From DATCYX01 sp963714425 (GTDB lineage Bacteria > Chloroflexota > Anaerolineae > Anaerolineales > UBA4823): DNA of 64,000 nucleotides. The translations under genes were made by a program, and so were the position numbers. The notes below the pieces were generated by a model. The model was not told the DNA's origin and did no database searches. It saw only the letters and a list, made by a program, of their open reading frames with translations. This document shows positions 1-7,018 of the stretch, piece by piece. Every line of letters starts with the position of its first letter. The stretch's first letter is position 1. Location of the stretch: contig CAVQOI010000008.1 of NCBI GenBank assembly GCA_963714425.1, positions 1 through 64,000 of the forward strand. Direction: 5' to 3'.

Positions 1-4
1 GTCA

Positions 5-20
5 AGCGCGATGCGCCTCA
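5..20. repeat. Left copy of 16-bp target-site duplication of the insertion sequence
   Basis: The 16 bases AGCGCGATGCGCCTCA here recur exactly at 1620-1635, immediately outside the two ends of the insertion sequence. Long target duplications are known in the IS1202/ISNCY family. An exact duplication suggests a fairly recent insertion. Confidence 0.85.
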
Positions 21-26
21 TGTTAG

Positions 27-70
27 CGCAAAGTAGTAGAGTCCCCTTTTCGCAAAGTTAAAATGTCCCC
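27..70 (+). repeat. Left IS end: two tandem copies of the terminal motif
   Basis: Two 20-base copies, 27-46 and 51-70, start 24 bases apart. Both open with CGCAAAGT and close with GTCCCC. They match, in inverse orientation, the two copies at the right end of the element. Paired subterminal repeats are a plausible transposase-binding arrangement; binding itself is inferred. Confidence 0.75.
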
Positions 71-86
71 TCTGAAGGGACACGAA

Positions 87-1385
87 ATGGACGAACTACT
101 GAGAATGAGCAACCGAGAAATCACACGATTGGAAGCGATACAGCGGATCAAGGACAAACGCCTGACGCAGAAGGAAGCAGCCCGGATACTAAGTTTGAGT
201 GTGCGGCAGGTCAAACGGCTCTATCGAGCATATAAAGTCCAAGGAGCGAAAGGGTTGGTCAGCGCCCGGCGAGGGAAGCCGAGCAACCATCGCCTGGATG
301 CGGAAACGCAGCAGAAAGCCATCGACCTGATCTATGAGCACTATCGAGACTTTGGACCCACCTTAGCGCACGAGAAGCTGACGGAGAAACACAAGCTACG
401 GATATCGCGGGAAAGTGTGCGCAAGATCATGATTGCAGAAGAGATGTGGAAGCCGAAGCGGGCGAAAAAGCCGTCGATGCACCAGATGCGTGAGCGGCGA
501 GCTTGTTTTGGGGAATTGGTGCAGATCGATGGCTCGGATCACGACTGGTTCGAAGGGCGCGGGCCGAAGTGCACCCTGCTGGTGTATATTGACGATGCCA
601 CGGGGCAACTCTTGGAGTTGTGGTTTGTGCCGGACGAGACCTTTTTCGGCTACTGCGAAGCTTCCCGGCACTATTTTGAGCGGTATGGCAAGCCGGTGGC
701 CTTCTACAGCGACAAGCACGGCATCTTTCGGGTCAATCAAGTGCAAACGATCGGTCTAGGGAGTGGTCTTACCCAGTTCGCACGAGCCATGCAGGAGTTG
801 GACATCCAAATCATCTGTGCCAACACCCCCCAAGCCAAAGGGCGCATCGAACGCGCCAATCAGACCCTCCAGGACCGCCTGGTCAAGGAGCTGCGCCTGC
901 TAGGTATTTCCGACATCGACAGCGCCAATGCCTATCTACCCGTGTTCCGCCTGGATTTCAACCGCCGCTTTGCCGTGGCTCCCCGCAGCAACCATGATGC
1001 CCACCGCCCCTTACTCAAAACCGAAAACCTGGATATCATCTTGACCCGCCAGAAAACCGCTACGCTCTCCAAGAACCTCACCGTGCAAGCCAACAAGGTG
1101 ATCTACCAGATCCAATCCAACCGCCCTGACTATGCTCTGCGCAAGGCTCAAGTCACCGTCTGTGAGAATGCCAAAGGAGAAGTCACCATCCTCTACCGAA
1201 ACAAACTCCTATCTTACACGATCTTTCACAAGCCTACTCGCCAGGCTCAGGTCGCCGATACCAAAACCCTCGATCGCCAGATCAAGCCGCCCCCTGTCCC
1301 CGCCCCCAACCACCCCTGGCGCCGATACGGCCGTCATCTCAACGGCAAACCTATCCAGGAAACCACTCCCCATGGCGCAGACTGA
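87..1385 (+). CDS. IS1202/ISNCY-family DDE transposase
   Basis: This transposase would cut and join the ends of the surrounding insertion sequence. The N-terminus, about residues 1-60, is a helix-turn-helix region with the phrase LSLSVRQVKRLYRAY. It is followed by a second helical DNA-binding segment and an rve-type catalytic core. Candidate catalytic residues are D148 in QIDGSDHDW, D209 in FYSDKHG and E255 in GRIERANQ. The start at 87 is preferred because AAGGGA lies 8 bases upstream; an in-frame ATG at 63 falls inside the terminal repeat. At 432 residues it is full length for the family, with no frameshift, so the element could still be active. The family is recognised from its characteristic opening and core. 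Confidence 0.9.
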   Translation: MDELLRMSNREITRLEAIQRIKDKRLTQKEAARILSLSVRQVKRLYRAYKVQGAKGLVSARRGKPSNHRLDAETQQKAIDLIYEHYRDFGPTLAHEKLTEKHKLRISRESVRKIMIAEEMWKPKRAKKPSMHQMRERRACFGELVQIDGSDHDWFEGRGPKCTLLVYIDDATGQLLELWFVPDETFFGYCEASRHYFERYGKPVAFYSDKHGIFRVNQVQTIGLGSGLTQFARAMQELDIQIICANTPQAKGRIERANQTLQDRLVKELRLLGISDIDSANAYLPVFRLDFNRRFAVAPRSNHDAHRPLLKTENLDIILTRQKTATLSKNLTVQANKVIYQIQSNRPDYALRKAQVTVCENAKGEVTILYRNKLLSYTIFHKPTRQAQVADTKTLDRQIKPPPVPAPNHPWRRYGRHLNGKPIQETTPHGAD

Positions 1386-1568
1386 TATGGATCGGCCTGT
1401 GAGTTTATCGCTTTCGGCCAAAAACTGGGCAGAAACCAAAGAACAGAGCGATCTCCGCTCTGCCCAGTCTTCGGCCTCGTGTCGGCGCTCGGGTCGCTCT
1501 CCAGCGTTGCCCTATCCTCCGCACGAGCGCCTCGAGTCTACCATATCCGATTATTCATCCCTGGCAAA

Positions 1569-1613
1569 GGGGACATCTCTACTTTGCAGAAAAAGGGACA
1601 TTTCTATTTTGCA
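1569..1613 (-). repeat. Right IS end: two tandem copies of the terminal motif, inverted relative to the left end
   Basis: Copies at 1569-1588 and 1594-1613 read GGGACAT..CTA..TTTGCA. They start 25 bases apart and are the reverse complement of the left-end motif. Together with the left pair they define a four-site symmetric element end structure. Confidence 0.75.
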
Positions 1614-1619
1614 TTGACA

Positions 1620-1635
1620 AGCGCGATGCGCCTCA
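1620..1635. repeat. Right copy of 16-bp target-site duplication
   Basis: Exact copy of bases 5-20. The sequence contains the near-palindrome GCGC-GAT-GCGC and lies 3 bp past the stop codon of the leftward hydrolase gene. The target may have been a small hairpin at the 3' end of that transcript. Confidence 0.85.
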
Positions 1636-1638
1636 GGT

Positions 1639-2400
1639 CTATCGAAGCCCTAAGCCGCTCAGGAACCTGGCTAAGATCGCTGCCACCTCATCAGGTCGTT
1701 CGAGCATGACCATATGGCCTGCATCTGGGACGATCTCAAGCTGTGCGGTTGGGATTTGATCAGCAAGATGGACCGCCATTCGTGCTGGGACCATCTTGTC
1801 TTTTTCACCCGAAAGCACCAAAGTGGGGCATCGGACCATTTTTAGGATTTCGGACGAATCATACAGGTCACAGGCAACAAGATCGCCAGCCAATACCTTC
1901 GGGTTGGTGAGCTCCATTCGGTCGGCAACAAGCTTTTTGAGACGTTCAGGGTAACTGGGACTGAACGACCAAGCGATGATTTTTTCGACGGCTTGCGGGA
2001 ATTTGCGTTCATCAGCGCTTTCCGCAATAAGCTCGGGATTCACTCGCAAATGAGCGGCACTCCCAATAAGCCCCAGTCCAGAGATTAATGCTGGATAGGC
2101 AACAGCCAAATGCAGGGCGATGGCGCTTCCCATAGAGTGACCAACCAGGACCGCTGACTTGAGGTCAACAGCATGCATCCACTTGGATACGCTGTCTGCG
2201 TACTCTGGGATAGACTGCATGCCTGGTCCATTTGACCTCCCGTGTCCGGGGAGATCAAGGGCAATTACCGTATTGGCAGGCAGCCTTCTGATCTGCGGTG
2301 GCCAGGAGAGGTGCGAGCCACCGGCTCCATGAAGCAAGACTACTGGAGGCTTCTCACCCGCTTCAGAGAGGGACGCATAGATTCCATCTGTGATCGGCAT
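1639..2400 (-). CDS. Alpha/beta-hydrolase fold protein
   Basis: A 253-residue serine hydrolase or esterase-like enzyme whose substrate cannot be told from sequence. An oxyanion-hole region HGAGG lies near residue 24. The nucleophile elbow is GHSMGS with S89. The likely acid is D201 in SGEKDKMVP, and the catalytic histidine is H229 in DAGHMVML. The order and spacing fit a complete catalytic triad, and there is no signal peptide. It lies 9 bp downstream of the sensor kinase gene on the same strand, so the two are probably co-transcribed. The close pairing suggests a shared physiological context, but nothing shows what the kinase senses. An insertion sequence sits 3 bp beyond the stop codon. Confidence 0.88.
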   Translation of the reverse strand: MPITDGIYASLSEAGEKPPVVLLHGAGGSHLSWPPQIRRLPANTVIALDLPGHGRSNGPGMQSIPEYADSVSKWMHAVDLKSAVLVGHSMGSAIALHLAVAYPALISGLGLIGSAAHLRVNPELIAESADERKFPQAVEKIIAWSFSPSYPERLKKLVADRMELTNPKVLAGDLVACDLYDSSEILKMVRCPTLVLSGEKDKMVPARMAVHLADQIPTAQLEIVPDAGHMVMLERPDEVAAILARFLSGLGLR

Positions 2401-2409
2401 GAGAAGCTT

Positions 2410-4176
2410 TTATGCGCCGCGTCTCATTCTGTGAGCGGCACTCTCTGTAAGCGGGATGAAAACTCTGATATGGGTGCCATTTTCAGCGGACGATTCGATC
2501 TCGATTATCCCATTGAGCAGCTCAGTGCGCTCGCGCATATTCACCATACCCAAGCTACCGCGATGATCGTACCCGTTCCCTAAAGATTCCAAATTGAAAC
2601 CTACGCCATCATCCTGCACTTCCACCAGGACGGTGTCTTCAGCGACCGGTTTGAGACGCACCCACACATTCGTCGCCTGGGCATGCTTACGAGCGTTATT
2701 GACTGCTTCCTCGATGATGTAGAAAATGACGCCTTGTTTGCCAGGTTCAATATTGGTGGTGGCTTGTGGATCAGCATCAATGGTCACACTCTGGTCAAAC
2801 GTCCCTTTCATACTCTCTGACATCGATTCCAAGGCAGCAATTAGTCCTTCGGATTCCAGCACTAATGGTCGCAATGTAAACAACATATGGCGAATCTCTT
2901 TCACAGTGCGGCGAGCCAAGTCCTCGATCTTAAAGAGCTCTTCCGAGGCAGCAGCAGCATCGCGATCCATAAGCCGCCTGGCAAAATTCACGCGCATCGC
3001 CAGGGCAGCAATCGATTGGGTCGGTCCATCGTGTAGCTCACGTGCCAGCTTCTTGCGCGTTTCCTCCTGGAGCTCCATCATGCGTTCTTTTTCAAGCTCC
3101 AAATCCCTATAGAGCTGCGCATTTTGCATGGCAACGACAGCCTGGTTACCGATCACATCCAGGATTTCACACTTTTGCGGAGTGAAGTAGTTTTCATCGG
3201 GGTGGGCAAAGAGTAAAACACCATATGTATCCAATCCGCTGGAAAGGGGAATACAATAGGCTGCCCGGCAAGAGCGGATAGCCACAATTCGACTTACTTC
3301 AGGGTCTTTGTTGATCGCTTTCATGAGGACGGGACTACCTTCATCAATCGTTTTGCCGATTAAGCCTGAAATACCTGGCAGAGTCATGCGTAGGTCAGAA
3401 GGTGTAAAACGTCTGGCAGCACCAACGTGCAGCTCAGTCACTTTCCCGTTGGTAATTGAATAAAGCAATACACAGCTGACTAAACGATTGTCCTCGTCCT
3501 TTGGGGTTGCCAGAGCGGTATACCCCAAATCCAGGGCAGTCTCCATGACCCGCTCGTAATTCAAAGATGCGTTCATGGTGGATAGGAGCTTATAGAGCGC
3601 CTGGTTACCTGTTTGCTCCATGCTGGTAATCTCGGGTTGGCTAACTTTCTTGCTATTGGGGAGCGGGCTAATTGCCAGGAAAATGCGCCTCGCAACAAAT
3701 CCCAAGGCGAGGCCGCAAGCGAGATAAAGCAACAAGATTGGAACCAAGAATACCGCAACCGTGACAAAATCCTGTCTGAGCAATCCGATTGATCCTTGCA
3801 GGAGGATCACTGCGAATGAAACTGCCAGAGTGCCGCGAGCTTGGAAATAGAGCGAGGCGGTTAATATTGGAAGCAGTCCAGCCCAGCCCAGATTGCCTTG
3901 AAGCATGCCGCTTGAATAATAGAATATGCCTGCAATCAGGACATCCCCCGCCAAAGTAATATACCGGAGGGCTACCACCCGAAAGTAGAAAATAACCAGG
4001 AATGTGAACAACAAATTCCACAGGCTGGCTACCAGCGCAGATATGATGAAGAGACGCGAGCTCTCAGGGGAAAGATTACTGCCTGTTGGAGCTGCAACGA
4101 CGAAAGCAATCAATAGGAGCCACCGCAAGGAGAGCACCAGCAAATCGACAAGGGAGGGTGTTTCAACGCGCCGCAT
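2410..4176 (-). CDS. Membrane-bound sensor histidine kinase with GAF domain (NarL/DegS-type HisKA_3)
   Basis: A 588-residue kinase. Residues about 10-165 form several hydrophobic membrane segments with short loops. A GAF-like sensory domain follows at about 195-355. Next come the HisKA_3 dimerisation and phosphoacceptor region, with RELHDGP and the histidine near residue 381, and a C-terminal HATPase with the N-box EEAVNNARKHA, VQDDGVGF and a G-box around GSLGMVNMRER. This architecture normally pairs with a LuxR-type response regulator, but none is adjacent. The downstream neighbour is the hydrolase gene, 9 bp away. A good promoter ends 7 bases before the ATG, so the message is probably leaderless. 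Confidence 0.92.
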   Translation of the reverse strand: MRRVETPSLVDLLVLSLRWLLLIAFVVAAPTGSNLSPESSRLFIISALVASLWNLLFTFLVIFYFRVVALRYITLAGDVLIAGIFYYSSGMLQGNLGWAGLLPILTASLYFQARGTLAVSFAVILLQGSIGLLRQDFVTVAVFLVPILLLYLACGLALGFVARRIFLAISPLPNSKKVSQPEITSMEQTGNQALYKLLSTMNASLNYERVMETALDLGYTALATPKDEDNRLVSCVLLYSITNGKVTELHVGAARRFTPSDLRMTLPGISGLIGKTIDEGSPVLMKAINKDPEVSRIVAIRSCRAAYCIPLSSGLDTYGVLLFAHPDENYFTPQKCEILDVIGNQAVVAMQNAQLYRDLELEKERMMELQEETRKKLARELHDGPTQSIAALAMRVNFARRLMDRDAAAASEELFKIEDLARRTVKEIRHMLFTLRPLVLESEGLIAALESMSESMKGTFDQSVTIDADPQATTNIEPGKQGVIFYIIEEAVNNARKHAQATNVWVRLKPVAEDTVLVEVQDDGVGFNLESLGNGYDHRGSLGMVNMRERTELLNGIIEIESSAENGTHIRVFIPLTESAAHRMRRGA

Positions 4177-4183
4177 TGAAAGT

Positions 4184-4211
4184 ATGATATCTTAAAAGTA
4201 GTGGCTGGCAA
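4184..4211 (-). promoter_or_regulatory. Promoter of the sensor kinase gene, leaderless type
   Basis: On the minus strand, TTGCCA (4211-4206) and TATCAT (4189-4184) are separated by 16 bases. Only 7 bases follow before the ATG at 4176. Transcription would start at or next to the start codon. Confidence 0.6.
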
Positions 4212-4215
4212 AGCA

Positions 4216-4821
4216 TCATGCCGATCCGGTTATCAATTTTGTGAGTACAGGCCGAATCGCCTGTACAGCATGCGCTCTGTGGCTCAGAGTATTCTTCATT
4301 GGAGAAGATAACTCTGCCATAGTCTGTTCTAAATTTGGCAATAGGAAGATCGGATCATAGCCAAAACCATTCTGGCCTCGCTCAGATGGGATGACCTCCC
4401 CTGCACATTCCCCCTCGCTGAAGACAATCTCGCCATCTAGGGCAGCCAATGCAACCGTGCAACGGAAGCGCGCCACCCAAGGACGGGGTTTGTTGGATAA
4501 CTGAGCAAGCAGGTGTTTGCGCCGGTCAGCGTCAGAAGCACCTGCAATTGGAGAATACCGGGCGGAATGGATTCCTGGCTCCCATCCAAGCGCTTCAACC
4601 TCCAGACCCGAATCATCCGCCAGGGTGAGTAGTCCGGTTAGTCGCCAGTACGTCCGGGCTTTAATGGCGGCATTTTGGGCGTACGTGCTTCCGCTCTCAG
4701 AAATCTCGGCTCGGAGGTTCATTTGAAGGGGGGTGACAAGCTCAACGGGTAAATCTTCCAATAAAGCGGTCATCTCAAGTAATTTTCCAGGATTGCTGCT
4801 AGCCAGGAGCAGTTTTTCCAT
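4216..4821 (-). CDS. rdgB: XTP/dITP diphosphatase (RdgB/HAM1 family)
   Basis: Hydrolyses non-canonical purine triphosphates (XTP, dITP) to monophosphates, keeping them out of DNA and RNA. The nucleotide-binding start SSNPGKLLEM is at residues 8-17. The family signatures ADDSGLEVEALG, GIHSARY, FSEGECAGEV and FGYDPIFLLP follow in the expected order, and the sequence ends with SHRAHAV as in homologues. At 201 residues it is the usual length. The start at 4821 is chosen because AAGGAGA lies 7 bases upstream; an upstream in-frame TTG at 4839 lacks such support. It is transcribed divergently from the yceD-like gene. Confidence 0.95.
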   Translation of the reverse strand: MEKLLLASSNPGKLLEMTALLEDLPVELVTPLQMNLRAEISESGSTYAQNAAIKARTYWRLTGLLTLADDSGLEVEALGWEPGIHSARYSPIAGASDADRRKHLLAQLSNKPRPWVARFRCTVALAALDGEIVFSEGECAGEVIPSERGQNGFGYDPIFLLPNLEQTMAELSSPMKNTLSHRAHAVQAIRPVLTKLITGSA

Positions 4822-4884
4822 ACGCGTCTCCTTTCTCAATATCTATTACGAATTAGCTATGACAACCAATAATGTTTGTAAAAC

Positions 4885-4913
4885 TTGACGGAGTAGATGA
4901 TCTATGCTATAAT
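4885..4913 (+). promoter_or_regulatory. Near-consensus sigma-70 promoter for the yceD-sigma unit
   Basis: TTGACG at 4885-4890 and TATAAT at 4908-4913 are exactly 17 bases apart. The predicted transcription start is about 4920. This places the promoter inside the longest open frame of the next gene and rules out the ATG at 4897 as its start. Confidence 0.8.
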
Positions 4914-4974
4914 TTTTGAAATTCTTAGAAAAATAAATTCATCCAATCCATCCTTTTCTCAATTCACACCCGCT

Positions 4975-5490
4975 GTGCCAAATCAACGCGACCAATTCCG
5001 GCTGAACGTCGGCTTTCTTATCAACCAAGTAGTCGGTTTCAGCCGGATTTTTGATTTTGACGTTCCGAACTTTCGGCTGGAAGCAGACATCAATTTACGC
5101 CAGCTGTCTGGAGCCGTTGAGTTGACTCGCACTGCCCAGGGTATCCTGGTTCAAGCGACGATGGAAGCGACCCTAATGGCAGAATGTGTACGCTGTCTGG
5201 CGGATTTTCAACAGCACCTTGCTGTCGAATTCACTGAATTGTACGCCTTTTCTCGACAATCTGTAACCGATTCGGAGCTGATTGTCCCAGAGAATGCGCA
5301 AATTGACCTGGCTCCACTTGTTCGTGAATACGTGTTGCTGGAACTGCCCATCAGCCCTTTGTGCCGAGTAGATTGCCTCGGGCTCTGCCCTGTCTGTGGA
5401 GAGAACCGCAACGATGTCCTCTGCTCACATGAGGAGGAGGATACTGACCCTCGCTTGAATATTTTGAAATCTTTACTTGATACAGAGTGA
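4975..5490 (+). CDS. YceD/DUF177-family protein
   Basis: Homologues of this family are linked to 23S rRNA metabolism and usually sit next to the ribosomal protein gene rpmF. The recognisable parts are LNVGFLINQ near the N-terminus, a beta-rich middle with CVRC, and the C-terminal zinc-like motif CRVDCLGLCPVCGENRN. The start is uncertain. The frame is open from 4897, but a strong promoter overlaps that ATG, so translation must begin downstream. GTG at 4975 is the first conventional in-frame codon, although it has no clear ribosome-binding site. Unlike the common arrangement, no rpmF follows; the next gene is a sigma factor 73 bp downstream, probably in the same transcript. Confidence 0.82.
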   Translation: MPNQRDQFRLNVGFLINQVVGFSRIFDFDVPNFRLEADINLRQLSGAVELTRTAQGILVQATMEATLMAECVRCLADFQQHLAVEFTELYAFSRQSVTDSELIVPENAQIDLAPLVREYVLLELPISPLCRVDCLGLCPVCGENRNDVLCSHEEEDTDPRLNILKSLLDTE

Positions 5491-5563
5491 CATTTTCGGG
5501 AAAACCTGACCGAAAGCATGACCGAGAACGACGTCCGGTGACATCATCCGAGGAGGCTTCTCT

Positions 5564-6742
5564 ATGGTTCAACTGAATGAGCCAGATGTAGGACGAGCGT
5601 TATTGTTTCTTTTGTTGGAAAAAGCAAGTGAGCAGGGATTTATCACCTATGAGGATATCCTGGATTACACTGCGCAGCATGGTGGGGTTGATGTACAACC
5701 CGAGCGGTTGATGGCGATGTTACGCAGAAGAGGGGTGGAGGTGATCGATGATTCTACGCCAGCCGCCGAGGCTCAAATCCCGGAAAAGGAAATTCAGTTT
5801 GATCTATTGGTAGTGCGCGATTTCCCAGGGACCTCAACAGAAGACACAGTAGAAATATATCTAAAAGAGATGTCTTTGGTGCCTCTCTTGAGTGTCGAGG
5901 AGGAAGTCTTCCTGGCTAAACGTATCGCTCAAGGTCGGTCGGCAAAACAAATGCTGGCAAACTTGAATGGTAGGAAAAACACTCAATCTAAATCAGAGTT
6001 GAGGGAGGCAATTGAAGAAGGAATTAAAGCACGCAACCATATTATCCAGGCGAATACACGCCTGGTTGTTAGCATTGCCAAGCGATATATTGGGCGCGGC
6101 GTACCTTTCCTGGATTTAATCCAGGAAGGTAATTTGGGGTTAATGAAAGCGGTCGAGAAATTTGATTACCGCCGTGGCTTTCGTTTCTCCACTTATGCAA
6201 CCTGGTGGATTCGCCAGACGATCACCCGGTCGCTCGCTGACCAGGGACGGACAATTCGCCTACCTGTGCATATGTCAGACAGAATTCGTCGAATGTACCG
6301 CCTGGCACGTGAGCTGGAACAATCATTACGACGCCCACCGACCATCGAAGAGCTCTCAGAGGGCATGAATGTGCCCTTGCGTAAAGTTCAGTGGATGTTA
6401 CAGGTCTCCTGGGCGCCGCTCTCGCTTGAAAGCCCGGTTGGGGAAGAGGATGATGCTGAGCTAGGGATGTTTGTGGAAGATCGAACAACGCCGACCCCCG
6501 TCCAAGTGGTCAGCCACACGATGCTGCGCGAGCACGTCGAAGAAGTACTCTCCACCCTTACACCCCGAGAAGCGCGCATTCTGCGTCTCCGCTTCGGATT
6601 GGACGAAGGTCAATCGTATACACTCGAGGAAGTCGGTGCCAAGTTTGGCCTGACCCGGGAGCGGATCCGCCAGATTGAAGGTCAGGCTCTCCGCAGGCTG
6701 CGGCATCCTGGTTGCACGCGCCGTCTCAAGGATTATCTGTAA
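5564..6742 (+). CDS. rpoD: RNA polymerase primary-type sigma factor (RpoD/SigA)
   Basis: A 392-residue sigma-70 factor that would direct core polymerase to -35/-10 promoters of the kind seen throughout this window. An N-terminal region 1.1-like segment (about residues 1-60) is followed by region 1.2 with DTVEIYLKEM. Regions 2.1-2.4 contain NTRLVVSIAKRYIGRG, FLDLIQEGNLGLMKAVEKFD and RFSTYATWWIRQTITRS. Region 3 and region 4.2 follow, the latter with TLEEVGAKFGLTRERIRQIE. Retention of region 1 and all promoter-contact regions suggests a group 1 or group 2 factor rather than an ECF sigma. GAGGAGG lies 10 bases before the ATG. The symbol is given by family; whether this is the only housekeeping sigma cannot be judged here. 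Confidence 0.92.
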   Translation: MVQLNEPDVGRALLFLLLEKASEQGFITYEDILDYTAQHGGVDVQPERLMAMLRRRGVEVIDDSTPAAEAQIPEKEIQFDLLVVRDFPGTSTEDTVEIYLKEMSLVPLLSVEEEVFLAKRIAQGRSAKQMLANLNGRKNTQSKSELREAIEEGIKARNHIIQANTRLVVSIAKRYIGRGVPFLDLIQEGNLGLMKAVEKFDYRRGFRFSTYATWWIRQTITRSLADQGRTIRLPVHMSDRIRRMYRLARELEQSLRRPPTIEELSEGMNVPLRKVQWMLQVSWAPLSLESPVGEEDDAELGMFVEDRTTPTPVQVVSHTMLREHVEEVLSTLTPREARILRLRFGLDEGQSYTLEEVGAKFGLTRERIRQIEGQALRRLRHPGCTRRLKDYL

Positions 6743-6770
6743 TCGGGTTTGCCCTGGAGTATGGGGCCTC

Positions 6771-6799
6771 TTGACAAATCATTTCGCAACATTTAGACT
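6771..6799 (+). promoter_or_regulatory. Strong promoter upstream of metG leader
   Basis: TTGACA at 6771-6776 and TAGACT at 6794-6799 are separated by 17 bases. The predicted start is near 6806, about 213 bases ahead of the metG start codon. Confidence 0.72.
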
Positions 6800-6805
6800 C
6801 GCTCT

Positions 6806-6990
6806 GGAATTACCGTCGAAGGATTGTATCGGTGCACGAGTTCACACGTAGGACTATGGTCGTTAGGAGCTTAAACCAGATCATGATGTGCTTGGCATTC
6901 AATCCACGCGCCCGGAGAGCATATTGGGGTATGGCGTAAGCGACCATCCCCGAACAACAATACCTGGCTGTCCGGATGGACAGCCTTTTT
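6806..6990 (+). ncRNA. Structured leader or small RNA of about 185 nt ending in an intrinsic terminator, upstream of metG
   Basis: The segment runs from the predicted start of the 6771 promoter to a T-rich terminator. No promoter is visible between the terminator and metG, so metG expression should need read-through. GGATTG at 6821-6826 can pair with CAATCC at 6900-6905 or, with a bulge, near 6957-6964. A hairpin with GGGG..TGG and CCA..CCCC arms lies at about 6936-6951. CGGAGAGC at 6913-6920 can pair with the 5' arm of the terminator at 7 of 8 positions, which would make an antiterminator. The same octamer recurs as the ribosome-binding region at 7008-7015. I find no T-box sequence and no known SAM riboswitch core. 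Either an unrecognised attenuator or an independent RNA is possible. Confidence 0.5.
6966..6990 (+). terminator. Intrinsic terminator just upstream of metG
   Basis: A perfect 8-bp stem, GGCTGTCC and GGACAGCC, with a 4-base loop is followed by five T residues. It lies only 28 bases before the metG start codon. This position suggests transcription attenuation. Confidence 0.85.
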
Positions 6991-7018
6991 ATTGAAATAC
7001 AGCACCTCGGAGAGCAAG

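Larger units (their letters stand above)
21..1619 (+). mobile_element. Complete IS1202/ISNCY-type insertion sequence
   Basis: The element holds one transposase gene between imperfect terminal inverted repeats. Reading inward, the left end is TGTTAGCGCAAAGTAG and the right end is TGTCAATGCAAAATAG, with 12 of 16 bases identical. Each end carries two tandem copies of a roughly 20-bp motif running from GCAAA to GTCCC, at 27-46 and 51-70 on the left and at 1569-1588 and 1594-1613 (inverted) on the right. These are probably paired transposase-binding sites. A 16-bp direct duplication flanks the element. It sits 3 bp beyond the stop codon of the leftward hydrolase gene at 1639, so no gene on that side is broken. 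The stretch from 1386 to 1568 inside the element shows no second gene. Confidence 0.88.

Noticed and set aside
5..20. A dif/Xer site as insertion target
   Set aside because: Some IS1202-type elements insert beside such sites, but the flanks here do not resemble a dif core.
5491..5563. Missed rpmF (L32) gene between the yceD-like gene and sigma factor
   Set aside because: The 73-base gap is too short and contains no zinc-ribbon L32 sequence.
6806..6990. T-box or SAM riboswitch in the metG leader
   Set aside because: I looked for the conserved T-box sequence and the SAM-I core and found neither. The leader is reported as unassigned instead.
6806..6990. 6S RNA, from the length of about 185 nt and position after a sigma factor gene
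   Set aside because: I could not draw a long hairpin with a central bubble and closing stem; the long-range pairings are short and compete.
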